Assembly: GCA_023411815.1 (NCBI GenBank)
Contig: JAEYOJ010000089.1
Location: 62,001 to 126,000, forward strand
DNA length: 64,000 bases
Direction of reading: 5' to 3'
Source: Pseudomonadota bacterium
GTDB taxonomy: Bacteria > Desulfobacterota > Desulfovibrionia > Desulfovibrionales > Desulfovibrionaceae
The number at the start of each line of letters is the position of its first letter. The stretch's first letter is position 1. Below the pieces are notes generated by a model, which was given only the letters and a program-made list of their open reading frames with translations, was not told the DNA's origin and did not search any database. This document shows, piece after piece, positions 24,441 through 35,184 of this stretch. The translations under genes and the position numbers were made by a program.

Positions 24441-25910
24441 ATGGAAATCGGCTCCAAGCGATTAGTGGTGGTGTCCAACCGACTGCCCGTGGCGTTGAGT
24501 AATGAGGGCGGACGCTGGGTCATCAAGCCCGGCGCTGGAGGATTGGTTACGGCTCTGGCGCCGGTGCTCAAGAACCGGGGCGGATTGTGGATCGGCTGGT
24601 CTGGCGCCAAAGGCGATGTGGACCTTGTCGATCCTCTGGCGGATTTTTCCCGTGAGGCAGGATATTCGTTACATCCGGTATACCTCACGGAGGAAGAGGT
24701 TGCTGGCTATTACCACGGCTTTTCCAACGAGGTAATCTGGCCTCTCTTTCACGATTTCCAATCGCGCTGCAATTTCAATCCGACATACTGGCGCAGCTAC
24801 CTTGACGCGAACCTTAAGTTCGCCGAAGTGGTTGTCAGATATAGCCGCGATTCCGACTACATCTGGGTCCATGATTACCACCTGATGCACTTGGCTTTCA
24901 TGCTTCGCAATATGGGGGTTCCGCGGAATTGTGGTTTTTTCCTGCATATCCCATTTCCGCCGCCGGACATTTTTTTGAAGCTGCCCTGGCGGGCCAAGAT
25001 CGTGCGCTCGCTTCTGGAGTATGACTTGGTGGGTTTCCAGACCGGGCGAGATCGAAGCAATTTTCTCAACTGCGTGCGGGCGTTATTGCCTGAAGCAAGT
25101 ATGACTGGCCGAGGCAACGAAGTGCGGGTCACGCTCTTCGGCCGTACCTCCAGGCTGGGGGCGTTTCCCATCAGCATTGATTTCAATGCCTTCTCGGACA
25201 TGGCCTCTTCAGGCGAGGTAGCCCAGAAAACCAAGGACTTTCGGGACGCCTTGCGCCAGCGCAAGGTTCTTTTAGGTGTCGACAGGCTTGACTATACCAA
25301 AGGCATTCCTCAACGTATCGAGGCCATACGGCAACTGCTCATCAAGTTTCCTGATTTGCGTGAGCGGTTTTCGTTTGTACAGCTGGCAGTGCCCAGCCGT
25401 GAAGAGATTCCGGAGTATAACGCGCTGAAGATTGAAATCGAACGCTTGGTGGGAGAGGTAAATGGGCAGTTCGCTCAACCTGGATGGGTACCCATTCAGT
25501 ACTTGTATCGTTCGCTGCCCCGAGCGGATCTGGTGGCGTTTTATCGGGCGGCGGACATCGCTTTGGTTACTCCGCTGCGTGACGGGATGAACCTGGTTGC
25601 CAAAGAGTATTGCGCAAGCAATGTCTCGGAGACTGGCGTGCTCATATTAAGCGAGTTCGCTGGTGCTGCGGGCCAGCTCCAAAAGAGCGGAGCCAAGCTG
25701 GTCAACCCGCATGATGTTGAAGACGTGGCTAAGGTTATCCACAAAGCATTCCATACGGATATTGCCGATCACCGGAAGAATATGCACCGGCTGCGCGAAT
25801 CGATCCGCAAGGCGGATATTTTCTGGTGGGTGGACTCTTTCCTGCAAAATGCCTTTTCCCGACACCTCAACGACTTTCCATCCCTGGAAGGTGTCAGCTT
25901 TCACTCGTAA
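24441..25910 (+). CDS. otsA: Trehalose-6-phosphate synthase-like glycosyltransferase (GT20)
   Basis: A 489-residue GT20 enzyme that joins glucose from a nucleotide sugar to a phosphorylated acceptor. Family motifs: VVVSNRLPV, the WSYHGFSNEVIWPLFH-like stretch, VHDYHLM, GFFLHIPFPPPDIF, GVDRLDYTKGIPQRI and TPLRDGMNLVAKEY. Two ATGs are adjacent (24438, 24441); AGGAGG at 24431-24436 fits the second better. No trehalose phosphatase is nearby, so glucosylglycerol-phosphate synthase, a close relative, is an alternative. A compatible-solute role is likely. Confidence 0.87.
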   Translation: MEIGSKRLVVVSNRLPVALSNEGGRWVIKPGAGGLVTALAPVLKNRGGLWIGWSGAKGDVDLVDPLADFSREAGYSLHPVYLTEEEVAGYYHGFSNEVIWPLFHDFQSRCNFNPTYWRSYLDANLKFAEVVVRYSRDSDYIWVHDYHLMHLAFMLRNMGVPRNCGFFLHIPFPPPDIFLKLPWRAKIVRSLLEYDLVGFQTGRDRSNFLNCVRALLPEASMTGRGNEVRVTLFGRTSRLGAFPISIDFNAFSDMASSGEVAQKTKDFRDALRQRKVLLGVDRLDYTKGIPQRIEAIRQLLIKFPDLRERFSFVQLAVPSREEIPEYNALKIEIERLVGEVNGQFAQPGWVPIQYLYRSLPRADLVAFYRAADIALVTPLRDGMNLVAKEYCASNVSETGVLILSEFAGAAGQLQKSGAKLVNPHDVEDVAKVIHKAFHTDIADHRKNMHRLRESIRKADIFWWVDSFLQNAFSRHLNDFPSLEGVSFHS

Positions 25911-25922
25911 AGGCGTAATTGA

Positions 25923-26720
25923 ATGCGTGCAGCAGATGGCAAGCCTTTTGCCAAGCGCAGTCTCGGGCAGAACTTTTTGCAGGATGAGAATATCGCCCGC
26001 AAAATAGTCGCCGCCCTGGAGTTGCATGAAGGCGATACGGTGGTGGAGATAGGCCCGGGGCGAGGAGCCCTGACTCGCTGGCTCGCCGAGTCCCCGACTC
26101 ATAGGATTTTGGCCCTTGAGAAGGATAAGGACTTGGCGCAGCAGCTTGCCGAGACTCATCCTCGGGTGGAAATAGTCGTTTCGGATGCCTTGCGCTATCC
26201 ATGGGAGAATTTATCCGGCGTAGAGCCCCTAAAGTATATTGGAAATCTGCCGTACAATATTGCATCGCCTTTGATGTGGGAGATCGTGAGCCGGTCATCG
26301 CGCTATGCAAGGGCGGTTTTCATGGTCCAGCACGAGGTTGGGCTTCGGCTCACTGCAAGTCCGGGGAATGGAGACTACGGCGCTTTGAGCGTCTGGATTC
26401 AGAGCTTCGCGCGTGTTCGCTACCTTTTTCGCGTGTCGCCGCAGGTATTCCGGCCCAAGCCCAAGGTTGATTCGGCTGTCCTCTGCTTCGAACCGCTGGC
26501 GGAAGAGGATCGGCCAACTCATCCGGCATTACTGGCGAAATTGTTGCATCTTTGCTTCCAGAAGCGGAGGAAGCAATTGCGCAATATCTTGCGCGACTGG
26601 TGGGACGAAAGGGTTGGGAGTAGCGGGAGCGAGCTTGCCAATGCGGCTGAAGCCCGGCCCGAGGTGTTGACTCCTAGGGAGTTTCAGCAGCTAGCCCTGC
26701 TTCTTTGGGGTGATGATTGA
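25923..26720 (+). CDS. rsmA: 16S rRNA dimethyladenosine transferase (KsgA)
   Basis: A 265-residue SAM methyltransferase that dimethylates A1518 and A1519 of 16S rRNA. SLGQNFLQD opens the domain, VVEIGPGRGALT binds SAM and NLPYNIASPL is the catalytic motif. PKPKVDSAVL is the family's C-terminal signature. It follows otsA after 12 bases. Confidence 0.95.
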   Translation: MRAADGKPFAKRSLGQNFLQDENIARKIVAALELHEGDTVVEIGPGRGALTRWLAESPTHRILALEKDKDLAQQLAETHPRVEIVVSDALRYPWENLSGVEPLKYIGNLPYNIASPLMWEIVSRSSRYARAVFMVQHEVGLRLTASPGNGDYGALSVWIQSFARVRYLFRVSPQVFRPKPKVDSAVLCFEPLAEEDRPTHPALLAKLLHLCFQKRRKQLRNILRDWWDERVGSSGSELANAAEARPEVLTPREFQQLALLLWGDD

Positions 26721-27006
26721 TCAACCAACTTTAGTCGGCTGTGGCCCCCTAAAAAGTTTGACCTCTTATAGGCCTTAATTTATGGCCATTTCGGCTGGAC
26801 AGGGGAAAAGCATTGATTTAATGCTTTGTGGGTCGCAGGTTAGGCTTCTGCCCTCTCCAAATTGACGCTGCTCTTGTATCGACAATCATGCTTAAGGGCG
26901 ATGGCCCAGGAATGAATTCTTATACGCAGGTTGTAACGATGGTGGAATTTGGACCGGAATATGGATGAAGGTCCTATGTTCTAAGCAAAAGAGGAGGAGA
27001 GGACTC

Positions 27007-27279
27007 ATGACCAAGGCTGATCTGGTTGCCAAGATTTCTGAGAAGGCTTCAATCTCCAAGGCCGATGCCGAGCGTGCCCTGAATGCATTTCTCGAGGCCG
27101 TGGGAAGCACCCTTGTGGGCGAAGGCAAGTTGACGCTGACCGGCTTTGGCACCTTCGCGGTGGAAGAGCGCAAGGAGCGTACTGGTCGCAATCCGCGCAC
27201 TGGTGAAGAAATCAAGATTCCCTCGACCAAGGTTGTCAAGTTCCGTCCCGGTAAGCTGCTTAAGGATGCCGTCAAGTAA
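27007..27279 (+). CDS. hup: HU-family DNA-binding protein
   Basis: A 90-residue histone-like protein. MTKADLVAKISEKASISKADAE is the helical body and GRNPRTGEEIKIP the DNA-binding beta arm with its intercalating Pro. ATG 27007 follows AGAGGAGGAGAGG. The 286-base region upstream holds no gene I can see. The DNA-architecture role is well established for the family. Confidence 0.95.
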   Translation: MTKADLVAKISEKASISKADAERALNAFLEAVGSTLVGEGKLTLTGFGTFAVEERKERTGRNPRTGEEIKIPSTKVVKFRPGKLLKDAVK

Positions 27280-27293
27280 ATCGGAGCGTTTCT

Positions 27294-27470
27294 ATGTGGA
27301 TGATTCACGGTGAGACTGTTCAGAGTCCGCTTCCTCAGGACCTTCCCTGGTGGCAGCCGGATCATGCGATCTTTTTTGGCGTACTCTACGCCGTCCTGGC
27401 TGTTGTCGGCACGGGTATGGCCGTCGCGATTTTTAAATCCTGGTGGGATACGCTTCACCATAAGCATTAG
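27294..27470 (+). CDS. 58-residue single-span membrane protein
   Basis: ATG 27294 to TAG 27468-27470. A polar, Trp-rich start (MWMIHGETVQSPLPQDLPWW) leads into one clear membrane helix (IFFGVLYAVLAVVGTGMAVAIF), then a short basic/His tail (WWDTLHHKH). It starts 14 bases after hup. The composition is that of a real small membrane subunit, perhaps of a redox complex. I cannot name it. Confidence 0.65.
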   Translation: MWMIHGETVQSPLPQDLPWWQPDHAIFFGVLYAVLAVVGTGMAVAIFKSWWDTLHHKH

Positions 27471-27682
27471 CGGAAACGCTGCTTGCCTAGTTTGTGCAGG
27501 TACGGGAATCAAACCGGACCTGATGTGAAAGCGCCTAATGGTGCTGTCAAAAGCTGCTGGCCAGGCTCGGAGTTGAGTCGCGTTTGCTCCGCGGTGCCCA
27601 ACTTGGCTTGGAAATGAGCTGCAGAGGCATTCCGGCAGTCAGGTGTGGAAATGGCAAGCGTCTAATTTTAGCGTGATCTGCT

Positions 27683-27720
27683 GTGGGCGGACCCTCTGTG
27701 TTGAAGGTCCGCCCACTTTA
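27683..27720 (+). terminator. Intrinsic terminator upstream of rpsU
   Basis: The 10-bp perfect stem GTGGGCGGAC/GTCCGCCCAC with a 14-base loop, followed by TTTATCTT. It probably ends the hup transcript. Confidence 0.7.
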
Positions 27721-27725
27721 TCTTG

Positions 27726-27775
27726 AGGCAAGTCTTTTTTCTCTTATGAAGAAAGGGCTTGCCTTTCTTTTTGTC
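27726..27775. terminator. Second, looser hairpin before rpsU
   Basis: AGGCAAG and CTTGCCT arms 25 bases apart, followed by TTCTTTTT. It could back up the preceding terminator or form part of the rpsU leader. Confidence 0.35.
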
Positions 27776-27849
27776 TGTATCTAAATTATCCGCCTTGCCA
27801 AGTCGTGGTTTTTGCACGGCTTGGAGTAATGCGAAAGGGGGTGATGTTT

Positions 27850-28050
27850 TTGCCCGGTGTCATCCTTGAAGATGGTGATAACTTCGATATCTCCCTGCGT
27901 CGTTTCAAAAAGCAGGTGGAGAAGGCTGGTGTGCTCTCCGAGCTCAAAAAGCGCCAGCATTTTGAGAAGCCCAGTGTGCAGCTCAAGAAGAAGAAGGCGG
28001 CCGCGCGTAAGCGCCTGCTGAAGAAACTCAGAAAGATGAACATGTCCTAA
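27850..28050 (+). CDS. rpsU: 30S ribosomal protein S21 (TTG start)
   Basis: A 66-residue protein, (M)PGVILEDGDNFDISLRRF at the N-terminus and a Lys/Arg-rich tail, as in bacterial S21. TTG 27850 gives the family's MPGV start and has AAAGGGGG 8 bases ahead. An ATG two codons earlier (27844) sits too close to that site. It is the first gene of the classic rpsU-dnaG-rpoD macromolecular synthesis operon. Its TAA overlaps the next ATG (TAATG). Confidence 0.93.
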   Translation: MPGVILEDGDNFDISLRRFKKQVEKAGVLSELKKRQHFEKPSVQLKKKKAAARKRLLKKLRKMNMS

Positions 28051-28493
28051 TGTCTATTTCACATCAGATAGAACAGGACTTCGTTACGGCCTACAAGGCC
28101 AAGGAAGAGCTCAAGGTGGCTGTCTTGAGAATGCTCAAGACAGCCATTAAGAATCGCCGTGTGGAGCTGATGCGAGATCTGACTGATGATGAGATTCTCG
28201 ATGTCATCATCAAGCAGGTTAAGCAGCGCCAAGAGGCGGAAGAGCAATTCAGGGCCGCGAACCGTACCGAACTCGCCGACAAGGAATCAGCTGAGGCTGA
28301 TATCCTCAGGTCGTATCTCCCCGCACAGCTTTCCAGGGAAGAATTGGCAACTCTCGTGGACAAGATCGTCATTGACCTTGGAGCCTCCGGCCTGAAGGAT
28401 ATGGGCCGGGTCATGAAGGCGATCATGGACAGCCACAAAGGTAGAGTGGACGGCAAGGCCGTCAGCGAGCTGGTCAAGGCTCGTCTTTCCTGA
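28050..28493 (+). CDS. yqeY: GatB/YqeY domain protein
   Basis: A 147-residue protein of the YqeY family, related to the tail of the GatB amidotransferase subunit (LKTAIKNRRVEL, ILRSYLPAQLSREEL, GLKDMGRVMKAIMDSHKGRVDGK). The biochemical role is not settled; it commonly sits between rpsU and dnaG. Start and rpsU stop overlap by one base. Confidence 0.9.
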   Translation: MSISHQIEQDFVTAYKAKEELKVAVLRMLKTAIKNRRVELMRDLTDDEILDVIIKQVKQRQEAEEQFRAANRTELADKESAEADILRSYLPAQLSREELATLVDKIVIDLGASGLKDMGRVMKAIMDSHKGRVDGKAVSELVKARLS

Positions 28494-28517
28494 TCACCGC
28501 AACATAAGCGTTGCCCC

Positions 28518-30821
28518 ATGGAATCCAGAACCCTCCAGTTGCTGGAGTTCCCTAAGGTCCTCGACCATCTTGCACGCTTTGCACAATCAGTGCCCGGCCG
28601 AAATGCTTGCTTGACCATTGGTCCGGTTGCCGACGCACGGCGCCAGGCAGCGCTGGCCGAATTGCTGGATCAGTTTATTGCATTCCGGCGCGAGAGTGGT
28701 TTCGCCCTTGTGGGCTTCGAGGATCTTGGGGGACTGCTGGCTTTTGCCAAGGGGATCGAGAACATTCTTGATCTCGATGCCTGCTTCGCTCTCGCTGAAA
28801 CCCTAGGGGTGGCTCGTTCCGCGCGCGAGGCAACGCGAGGCTACACCGATCGCCCCTGGACGCAACTCCTTGGGCTCGTCTTCGACTGTCCCTGGCCAGA
28901 GTTGACTTGGGCGGGGCTCAAACGCTGCATGGGACCAGACGGTCGCCTTAAGGATGAAAGCTCGCCAGAGCTGTTCACCGTGCGTCAGGAAATTCGGCGC
29001 ATCAATCAGACTTGCACCAAAAAGGTCAAGGACTTCCTGCAAAAGGAGAATCTCTCCGCATTCTTGCAGGACGACTTCATGACCGTATCCTCGGACCGTT
29101 ACGTTCTTCCGCTCAAGACAAATTTCAAGGGCCGGCTGCAAGGCATCATTCACGACTATTCCCAGACTGGTGAAACCTGCTACTTCGAGCCCATGTTTCT
29201 CGTGGACTTGAACAATGAGCTTCAGGGCTTGCGTCGCGAAGAGCGCGAGGCTGAGCGGAATGTGCTTCGAATGCTCACCGATCTGGCGCGTCGGGAGATG
29301 GATGCCGTGCAGGGTGTATTCCATTTCCTCGTGCAATACGACGTGCTCCAGGCCAAACATGCTTTGGCCGAGGCCTTGAACGGCAGGCCTTTGTCCGCGG
29401 ATGAGGGAATGGAAATGCATTTGCGTAATGCCCGCCATCCGTTGTTAGTCCTCGGCGGGGATTCCGTGGTGCCCATCGATATCCGCCTGAGCAGGGAGGA
29501 GTACGCGCTTATTGTCAGCGGGGGGAACGCCGGCGGTAAGACGGTTTGTCTAAAAACCTTGGGGCTCCTCTCGGCCATGGTTTTGGCTGGCCTGCCTGTC
29601 TCGGTCGATGAAGGTAGCGTCATGCCTTTCTGGGAGAAAATATTCGCCTTCCTGGGCGACGAGCAGAGCATCGAGGCCCACCTAAGCACCTTCACGGCCC
29701 AGATCCGCTCCTTGTCTTCGGTTTGGGAGCACATCGACGAGCGCACACTGATAATTCTTGATGAATTTGGTGCCGGTACTGATCCGGCTCAAGGGGCGGC
29801 ACTGGCGCAAGCCGTGGTGGACAGCCTCATGCAGCGCAAAGCGCGAGTTGCCGTGGCGACGCATTTTCCTGCGCTTAAGGTCTATGGCATGAGCCGCGAT
29901 GGCGTGCGTTCCGCCAGTGTTCTCTTCGATCCCAAATCGAAGAGGCCTCTCTATAAGTTGGCGTATGATCAGGTGGGCACTTCCTTGGCACTGGACGTTG
30001 CGCGCGAGCATGGTTTGCCCGCCGAGATTGTGAGCAGGGCGGAGCAGTATCTGCTCCTTGAAGGTCAGGACACTTCGCGGCTGATGGATCGCCTGAACAG
30101 CGTTGCCGTGGAGAAAGAAAAGGAGCTGGAGGCGCTCAGGCGCGAGAGGCGCGTGTTGGCCGAGAAGGAGTCCCGGCTCAAGGAGCGTTTCGAGCAGGAG
30201 CGCCGCAAACTCTTGCAGGACGTGCAGACGCAATCTCAGCGCATTGTGCGCGAATGGCAAGAGGGCAAGGTCGGCCGCAAGAAGGTTCAGCAAGACCTCG
30301 CGGAACTGCGCAGACAACTGGCAGAGCCTGAAGTGGAGCAGGAAAAGCGCGAACTGACTTTTGATGATATCCAGCCGGGCATGCTCGTGCATTATGCCGT
30401 TTGGAACAAGCGCGGCACGGTCCTGGAGAAGGATACACGCCGACGGCAGTTCAAGATCGATCTGAGCGGAGTCTCCTTGTGGGCAGACGCCAAGGATGTC
30501 TCGGTCGAGGTGCAGGCTGGCCGCAGTACTCCGCCACCTGCCCGTCAGACGCCTCTTGATTCGGCTGCCGAGCCGGGCTTCACCTTGAACATCGACCTGA
30601 GAGGGCAGCGCAGTGATGCTGCCATCGGCGAATTGTCGCGCTTTTTGGATCAAGCCATTTTGCGCGGAGCCAAGGGAGTAGAGGTTATCCACGGTCGTGG
30701 AACAGGCGCCTTACGCAAAGAAGTGCACGAATTCCTGCGTAGTTTTCCCGTTGTGCGGTCCTTCAGGCTGGCCTCGGAAGAAGAAGGCGGTGACGGCAAG
30801 ACCCTGGTGGAACTGAAATAA
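28518..30821 (+). CDS. mutS2: MutS2 family ATPase/endonuclease
   Basis: A 767-residue protein. A MutS-type core and clamp come first, then the ATPase with Walker A SGGNAGGKTVCLKT and Walker B LIILDEFGAGTDPAQG. A long coiled coil follows (~530-620) and a C-terminal Smr nuclease domain (IDLRGQRSDAAIGEL ... VIHGRGTGALRKEVH). The mismatch-binding domain of MutS is absent. MutS2 acts on recombination intermediates or, in some bacteria, on collided ribosomes. Confidence 0.95.
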   Translation: MESRTLQLLEFPKVLDHLARFAQSVPGRNACLTIGPVADARRQAALAELLDQFIAFRRESGFALVGFEDLGGLLAFAKGIENILDLDACFALAETLGVARSAREATRGYTDRPWTQLLGLVFDCPWPELTWAGLKRCMGPDGRLKDESSPELFTVRQEIRRINQTCTKKVKDFLQKENLSAFLQDDFMTVSSDRYVLPLKTNFKGRLQGIIHDYSQTGETCYFEPMFLVDLNNELQGLRREEREAERNVLRMLTDLARREMDAVQGVFHFLVQYDVLQAKHALAEALNGRPLSADEGMEMHLRNARHPLLVLGGDSVVPIDIRLSREEYALIVSGGNAGGKTVCLKTLGLLSAMVLAGLPVSVDEGSVMPFWEKIFAFLGDEQSIEAHLSTFTAQIRSLSSVWEHIDERTLIILDEFGAGTDPAQGAALAQAVVDSLMQRKARVAVATHFPALKVYGMSRDGVRSASVLFDPKSKRPLYKLAYDQVGTSLALDVAREHGLPAEIVSRAEQYLLLEGQDTSRLMDRLNSVAVEKEKELEALRRERRVLAEKESRLKERFEQERRKLLQDVQTQSQRIVREWQEGKVGRKKVQQDLAELRRQLAEPEVEQEKRELTFDDIQPGMLVHYAVWNKRGTVLEKDTRRRQFKIDLSGVSLWADAKDVSVEVQAGRSTPPPARQTPLDSAAEPGFTLNIDLRGQRSDAAIGELSRFLDQAILRGAKGVEVIHGRGTGALRKEVHEFLRSFPVVRSFRLASEEEGGDGKTLVELK

Positions 30822-30910
30822 AGCGATCATCTCCGGGATGGACGTGAGGGCGATCTTGCCAACCCCGGGACCATGCTTACTTTGGGCATCGTGCGGCAAC
30901 AGAGGCGGTA

Positions 30911-32684
30911 ATGGGCATAGATCAGGGTATCATACAGAACATCAAGTCGCGCCTGGACATGGTTGAAATCGTCAGGCGCTACGTTGATCTGAAGCCCATG
31001 TCAGGCCGGTTTGTGGCTCCGTGCCCGTTTCACCAGGAAACCAAGCCGTCTTTTTCAGTCAATCCGGATCTCGGTTTCTACTATTGCTTCGGCTGCCAAG
31101 CTTCCGGCGATGTCATCGATTTCTTCGCCCGCATGAATGGCTTGGAGTTCCGCGAGGCGCTGGAAGCCTTGGCTGAGGAAGCCGGCGTCTCCTTGCGCGA
31201 TGAGCAGCCAGACCCGCTGGCAGGACGCAAGAAGCAGCTCAAGAAGACGTGCCTGGACATGCACGCCCTGGCTTGCGAGTACTTCCAGCACATGCTCGGG
31301 TCGGCTGCGGGTAAGGATGCACGCGAGTATTTGGCCGGACGACAGCTTGCCGCTAATATGGTCGATGCTTTCAGTCTGGGGTGTTCGGACGAGGATTGGC
31401 AAGGGCTGCAGAACTTTTTGCATCGAAAGGGCTTTTCGCCCGCCCAGGCTGTTGAGGCCGGTCTGCTTTCTCGAAACGATCCAGGCCGCACGTATGACCG
31501 CTTTCGCGGTCGCCTGATCTTTCCCATTCAGGATCTTGCCGGCAGGGTCATCGCCTTCGGCGGTCGCATTATCAAGGATGGCGAACCCAAGTACCTGAAT
31601 TCCAGCGACTCGCCCATCTACACCAAGGGCGAGCACCTGTATGGATTGTACCAGGCGAGGCCAGCCATCTCCAAGAGCCGCCGGGCGCTGCTTACCGAAG
31701 GCTACGTGGATGTGCTTTCCCTGCACCAGTACGGCTTTCGTGAGGCCGTGGGCGTCCTTGGGACGGCGCTGACCGCTGAGCAGGTCAAGCGCCTGGGGTC
31801 GTTATGCAAGGAAGTGGTGCTCGTTTTTGATGGGGATAACGCCGGGCGCAAGGCAGCGTTGCGCAGCGCAGAAATGATTTTGGCCCAAGGGTTGACCTGT
31901 CGCGTGGTGCTTCTGCCAGAAGGACAGGATGCCGATGATCTGTTGAAACAGTCAGGAGCCGACGCGTTTGCCAAGCTTCTTGGGCAGGCAGGGGATGGTT
32001 TTGCCTACTGCGCCGAATGCGTGCGTGCCACTGGATCGGCTCGCGAAGTCATGGATTTCGCGAGACGTTTCTTGCGCGGGTTGCGCGACCCGGCCTGGAA
32101 GGCTTTTTACCTGCCGAAGCTGGCCGAGGGGCTGGGGCTTGCGGAGGACGAGTTGCGGAGGGCGATCGCCAAAGAATCGGAAGAGCGCCCACGCAGCGAT
32201 CATTCTTCAGGGGCCAAGCCGCAGGTTAAGATTCAACCGGGACTGCCGATAAAGCGCCCAGTGGGACAGGCTAGGAGTGTCGAGGAGCAGCGAGATGAGC
32301 AGATGTTGCAGTTTGCAATCTGTTTCCCCTCCTACCGTAAGCTCTTGGTTCAGAAAGACATGCATCTTGGTTTGACAAACGAGTGGTCACGTCGTCTTTG
32401 GAGCACAATCGCCAGCCACTCTGATCATGATGATGCTTATCTGTATTCCGTTCTGGATGAAAACGAGCGGCAAATATGGGCCCGATTGGCGGCTACTTCA
32501 AAAATAAAGCCAGAAGAAGCCGAAGTGGAATTCAAGGAAGTGTGCCGTTTTCTTGATGGCGCAAGCTGGAACGAGAGACGAGCCAGTATGGTTGCGGCGA
32601 TGACTGATGCCCGCAAACGTGGTGATGCTGCGGAAGCCGACCGGCTATTCCATATCTTCCGGGAGCTCTTTTTAGGGAGGATCG

Positions 32685-32698
<14 letters not shown>
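30911..32698 (+). CDS. dnaG: DNA primase
   Basis: A 595-residue enzyme making RNA primers for replication. The N-terminal zinc finger (CPFHQETKPSFSV ... FYYCFGC) is complete. The core follows, with GRLIFPIQD and the TOPRIM motifs (LTEGYVDVLSL, VLVFDGDNAGRKA). The C-terminal domain for the helicase contact is present. Its end overlaps rpoD by 14 bases. Confidence 0.96.
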
Positions 32699-34469
<1,771 letters not shown>

Positions 34470-34513
34470 TGTGAGTCGTTTCTTCTGGCTCTCAGCCTAT
34501 CCAAGTTGATTCA

Positions 34514-34543
34514 AGAGGCGGCCATTTTGGCCGCCTCTTTTTA
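34514..34543 (+). terminator. Intrinsic terminator of the rpsU-rpoD operon
   Basis: AGAGGCGGCC-ATTTT-GGCCGCCTCT followed by TTTTTAT. Confidence 0.9.
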
Positions 34544-35184
34544 TCTTCTTCCCTGGGCCCCACGTACTTCGAGACCTGCTGCCGTTGTCAGTCTGTTGGA
34601 GTCGTAATTCACATTCCAATCAGGTTGTCGCAGTTTTTAACATTTTTGGGTGTCAATAAGTCGCTTTTTGCCTAAAATGTGAAGTGCGGGTCAAGACTGT
34701 TTCGTCAAGATTGGGTTTCAGAGCGGCACAAATTACATCTGGTGTAAGAAAGGCGGCTTTCTAGAGCCTTTTGCTTTACGAAAGCTGTGATTTATCGGTT
34801 TCTAAGCCTAGGAGGAAAAGGGCCTGATTGTTGCAAAAATTGTCTTCACCTTACGCGAAAGGCTGTGAGTTTTATACATCTTTGTATCATGTTGCCTTTA
34901 ATTAGTACGAATTGTCAAAGAGCGCGCTGTGCGGAGATAGCTGAGTAATGTGAGAGCCGTGTATGAGCTTGATTTTGGCTTGGTTCAACCATCTTGGATT
35001 GTAAGTCAAGATCATACCGCCTTTGGAAAATTGAAAGCAAGTGGCTCTTGTTCAGAATCTTAATGTGTAGGTATTTGTAGGGTGCTTTCCGCTTTCTGCG
35101 GAGCAACCCTTTGAACGAGGCCTCCGTGCGATTCCAGGCTCCAATGGAGATCGCTCAAACCACCAGCCAGTAGAGGGTTGTGTC
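34544..35184. other. Long AT-rich leader/intergenic region before glutamate synthase genes
   Basis: 640 bases without a supported gene. It contains a nested dyad at about 34744-34778 (AAAGGC/GCCTTT inside GTAA/TTAC) and a 25-codon open frame (34828-34905) behind an AGGAGG. No tRNA or known riboswitch that I can recognise. It probably carries the promoter and control sites of the glutamate synthase cluster. Confidence 0.5.

Larger units (their letters stand above)
27471..27849. other. Intergenic region hup/rpsU
   Basis: About 380 bases without a supported gene. It contains two hairpins (27683-27720 and 27726-27775). The remaining sequence must carry the promoter of the rpsU operon, which I cannot locate with confidence. 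Confidence 0.5.
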
